In this document: positions 23,427-25,547 of the stretch, one piece after another
Numbering within the stretch: the stretch's first letter is position 1
How the letters are laid out: every line of letters starts with the position of its first letter
Source of the DNA: an uncultured Atopobium sp.
GTDB taxonomy: Bacteria; Actinomycetota; Coriobacteriia; Coriobacteriales; Atopobiaceae
DNA length: 25,547 bases
Reading direction: 5' to 3'
Assembly (NCBI GenBank): GCA_946647055.1
Contig: CAMPCT010000008.1
Location: forward strand, 1-25,547
Translations under genes and position numbers: made by a program
The notes under the pieces: model-generated
What the model saw: the letters and a program-made list of their open reading frames with translations, nothing else
Told to the model about the DNA's origin: nothing
Databases searched by the model: none

Positions 23427-24677
23427 ATGTACAAGGGACTGAGCGTCCACAGCGAGATCGGGCAACTGAGGAAGATCATGCTTCACCGTCCCGGCGAGGA
23501 GCTCCTCAACCTCACGCCTGACGATCTCGAGCGCCTGCTTTTCGATGACATCCCCTTCCTGGAGGTGGCACAGCAGGAGCACGACCGCTTCGCAGAGATT
23601 CTCCGCGAGCAGGGTGTCGAGGTTCTCTACCTCGAGAAGCTCACCGCCGAGGCCCTCGACGCCGAGCCTGGTGCCCGCGAGGAGTACACCGAGCAGTGGC
23701 TGCAGGAGTCCGGCCTGCGCGGCAAGCGTATGATGGCCGCCGTGAAGGAGTACATGTACTCCATCACCGACACCCAGCAGTTCGTCGAGAAGACCATCGC
23801 CGGTCTCCGCAAGAACGAGATCGACATGCCCCTCTCGGCCAACACGCTCCTCACCGACCTCGTGAGCGCCGACAAGGACACCGAGTCCGACCTGCTCATC
23901 GACCCCATCCCCAACACCTACTTCACGCGTGACCCCTTCGCGATCTGCGGCCATGGCGTCATCCTCAACCACATGTACTCCGTCACGCGTAACCGCGAGA
24001 CGCTGCTCGGCAAGTTCATCTTCAAGTATCACCCCGAGTACAAGCGCTCCCCGCTGTGGTACCGTCGCGACTCCGCCTTCCACACCGAGGGTGGCGACCA
24101 GCTGATCCTCACCAAGGACTCCATCGCCATCGGCATCTCCCAGCGTACCCAGGCGTCCGCCATCGACCAGCTGGCCCAGAACATGTTCTGGGATGTCCCC
24201 GGCTGCGAGATCGAGAACATCTACGCCTTCAACATCCCGTCGAGCCGTGCCTTCATGCACCTCGACACCGTCTTCACCCAGATCGACGTCGACAAGTTCA
24301 CCATCCACCCGGGCATCATGGGCACCCTGCAGGTCTTCAAGATCTCGAAGGGCGCCGAGAAGGGCGACGTCAAGGTCGAGGAGATGAACGACACCCTCGA
24401 GCACATCCTCGCCAAGATCCTGGGCCTCGATGCGGTCAAGCTCATCCAGTGCGGCGGCGGCGATCCCACCGCGGCAGCCCGCGAGCAGTGGAACGACGGC
24501 TCCAACACCCTCTGCGTCTCCCCGGGCAAGATCTGCGTCTACCAGCGCAACTCCGTCACCAACGACGTCCTCTACAAGGAGGGCCTCGACCTGCTCGTCG
24601 TCCCGTCCGCAGAGCTCTCCCGCGGCCGTGGCGGCCCCCGCTGCATGTCCATGCCCTTCTGGCGTGAGGAGCTCTAG
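23427..24677 (+). CDS. arcA: Arginine deiminase
   Basis: 416 aa. Hydrolyses arginine to citrulline and ammonia, step 1 of the ADI pathway, which yields ATP and raises pH. Motifs: IGQLRKIMLHRPGEEL (11-26), NTYFTRDPF near 166-174, FHTEGGDQL, and RGRGGPRCMSMPFWRE with the catalytic Cys406, at the same position as in well-studied ADIs. The ATG at 23427 is chosen because GGAG sequences lie 7-15 nt upstream and the domain begins there; the same frame is open from 23328 but that part is a GC-poor leader. It is followed by arcB after 131 bp containing a long hairpin. Confidence 0.97.
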   Translation: MYKGLSVHSEIGQLRKIMLHRPGEELLNLTPDDLERLLFDDIPFLEVAQQEHDRFAEILREQGVEVLYLEKLTAEALDAEPGAREEYTEQWLQESGLRGKRMMAAVKEYMYSITDTQQFVEKTIAGLRKNEIDMPLSANTLLTDLVSADKDTESDLLIDPIPNTYFTRDPFAICGHGVILNHMYSVTRNRETLLGKFIFKYHPEYKRSPLWYRRDSAFHTEGGDQLILTKDSIAIGISQRTQASAIDQLAQNMFWDVPGCEIENIYAFNIPSSRAFMHLDTVFTQIDVDKFTIHPGIMGTLQVFKISKGAEKGDVKVEEMNDTLEHILAKILGLDAVKLIQCGGGDPTAAAREQWNDGSNTLCVSPGKICVYQRNSVTNDVLYKEGLDLLVVPSAELSRGRGGPRCMSMPFWREEL

Positions 24678-24699
24678 TCCTCAGGTCATAGGCACGTCC

Positions 24700-24729
24700 G
24701 GTCCGGGGTCACCTTCGTGTCCCCGGACC
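24700..24729 (+). terminator. Strong hairpin between arcA and arcB, no U-tract
   Basis: A 9-bp stem (24700-24708 with 24721-24729), a T-T mismatch, then a 3-bp CAC/GTG closing a CTTC tetraloop. It is followed by ACCCCTG, not by U residues. It may stabilise the upstream arcA message after processing or act as a leaky terminator, giving arcA a higher level than arcB. Confidence 0.6.
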
Positions 24730-24808
24730 ACCCCTGAAAAGGCACCACGCAGATTTAGTCTGCATTCAGGTATTGGCAGTTTGCTCGACCAATCAGAAAG
24801 GAAACAAC

Positions 24809-25547
24809 ATGGGAGTCAACATCGCCGGCCGCAGCTTCCTCAAGCTCCTCGACTTCACCCCCGATGAGATCCGTTACCTCCTCAAGCTCTCCAAGAACTT
24901 CAAGGACATGAAGCGCGCGGGCATCCCGCACCGCTACCTCGAGGGCAAGAACGTCGTCCTCATCTTCCAGAAGACCTCCACGCGCACCCGCTGCGCCTTC
25001 GAGGTCGGCGCCTACGACCTCGGCATGGGCGTCACCTACCTCGATCCCGGTTCGTCGCAGATGGGCCACAAGGAGTCCATCGAGGACACCGCCCGCGTCC
25101 TTGGCCGCATGTATGACGGCATCGAGTTCCGTGGCTTCAAGCAGACCGACGTCGAGGAGATCGCCGAGAAGTCCGGCGTGCCCGTGTGGAACGGCCTCAC
25201 CGACGCCTTCCACCCCACGCAGATGCTCGCTGACATCCTGACCTTCCAGGAGGAGGTCGGCGACGTCCGCGGCAAGAAGCTCACCTTCTTCGGCGACTGC
25301 TGCAACAACGTGGCCAACTCCCTCATGGTCGTCTGCGCCAAGCTCGGCATCAACTTCTGCGCCTGCGGCCCCGAGGCCCGTATGCCCGAGGCCGACCTCG
25401 TCGCCACCTGCCGTGAGATCGCTGCCCAGAACGGCTGCGAGATCGTCCTGACCGAGGATCCGCACGAGGGTGCCAAGAACTGCGACGCCCTGTACACCGA
25501 CATCTGGGTCTCCATGGGCGAGTCCTATGACCTGTTCGGCGAGCGCA
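24809..25547 (+). CDS. arcB: Ornithine carbamoyltransferase (catabolic), 3' truncated by window end
   Basis: 246 codons are visible of an expected ~330. Converts citrulline plus phosphate to ornithine and carbamoyl phosphate in the ADI pathway. The carbamoyl-phosphate loop STRTR (57-61, inside FQKTSTRTRCAFE) and HPTQMLAD, about 144-151, are clear, as is TFFGDCCNNVANSL (the family's GD-NN motif). AAAGGA 7-12 nt before the ATG at 24809 sets the start. The position after arcA indicates the catabolic form. A short dyad GCAGA/TCTGC (about 24750-24764) lies in the gap before it. The last bases are codons ending in GER. Confidence 0.96.
   Translation, partial: MGVNIAGRSFLKLLDFTPDEIRYLLKLSKNFKDMKRAGIPHRYLEGKNVVLIFQKTSTRTRCAFEVGAYDLGMGVTYLDPGSSQMGHKESIEDTARVLGRMYDGIEFRGFKQTDVEEIAEKSGVPVWNGLTDAFHPTQMLADILTFQEEVGDVRGKKLTFFGDCCNNVANSLMVVCAKLGINFCACGPEARMPEADLVATCREIAAQNGCEIVLTEDPHEGAKNCDALYTDIWVSMGESYDLFGER

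Overview
This window reads as a high-GC, anaerobic, amino-acid-fermenting actinobacterium. A member of the Coriobacteriia (Olsenella/Atopobium-like) is my best inference. The reasons are GC-rich third codon positions, frequent GTG/TTG starts with strong Shine-Dalgarno sequences, a selenocysteine-containing glycine/betaine/sarcosine reductase module, an arginine deiminase pathway and a phosphate acetyltransferase. I ran no database search, so the taxonomy is inference.

Layout. (1) 1-4753, minus strand: a tightly coupled surface-polysaccharide operon. In transcription order it holds two paralogous iron-sulfur-flavoprotein-like reductases, a GT2 glycosyltransferase, an ABC-2 permease, a Wzt/TagH-type ATPase with a C-terminal polysaccharide-binding-like domain, and a short unknown protein, ending in a GC-rich hairpin at the window edge. 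pta (4832-5806) lies just upstream. (2) 6005-8825, plus strand: glf (UDP-galactopyranose mutase), a second GT2 and an unknown 162-aa protein. A perfect 64-bp palindrome (8826-8889) fills the gap to the convergent next gene. (3) 8892-10440, minus: a P1-family peptidase and maf. (4) 10528-13870, minus: grdX-grdE-grdB behind a glycine riboswitch and two tandem intrinsic terminators. grdB has an in-frame UGA (selenocysteine) followed by a SECIS-like hairpin. (5) 14000-19108, minus: an accessory stretch with less GC-biased sequence, holding an alpha/beta hydrolase, an HExxH membrane protein, a tandem-GNAT protein, a GNAT-serine-hydrolase fusion, an XRE regulator with operator-like repeats, and an AAC(6')-like acetyltransferase. 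(6) 19165-22938, minus: an RlmD/TrmA-type RNA methyltransferase and ppk1. (7) 22939-23426: an A/T-rich control region with several dyads. (8) 23427-end, plus: arcA and the start of arcB.

How they fit together. grdE/grdB, pta and arcA/arcB belong to substrate-level ATP production from amino acids. Component B (GrdE+GrdB) activates glycine or an N-methylated relative. GrdA, GrdC and GrdD, which finish the reaction to acetyl phosphate, are not here and must be elsewhere. Pta interconverts acetyl phosphate and acetyl-CoA. ADI/OTC would give ATP through carbamoyl phosphate. The glycine aptamer places the grd operon under direct amino-acid sensing. The glycan genes on both strands around pta suggest synthesis and export of a galactofuranose-containing cell-surface polymer.

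The most interesting signals are the riboswitch with two consecutive terminators, the UGA-recoded grdB in a minimal component-B-only cluster, the perfect 64-bp palindrome, the duplicated Isf-like flavoproteins in a polysaccharide operon, and the GNAT-rich acquired stretch.
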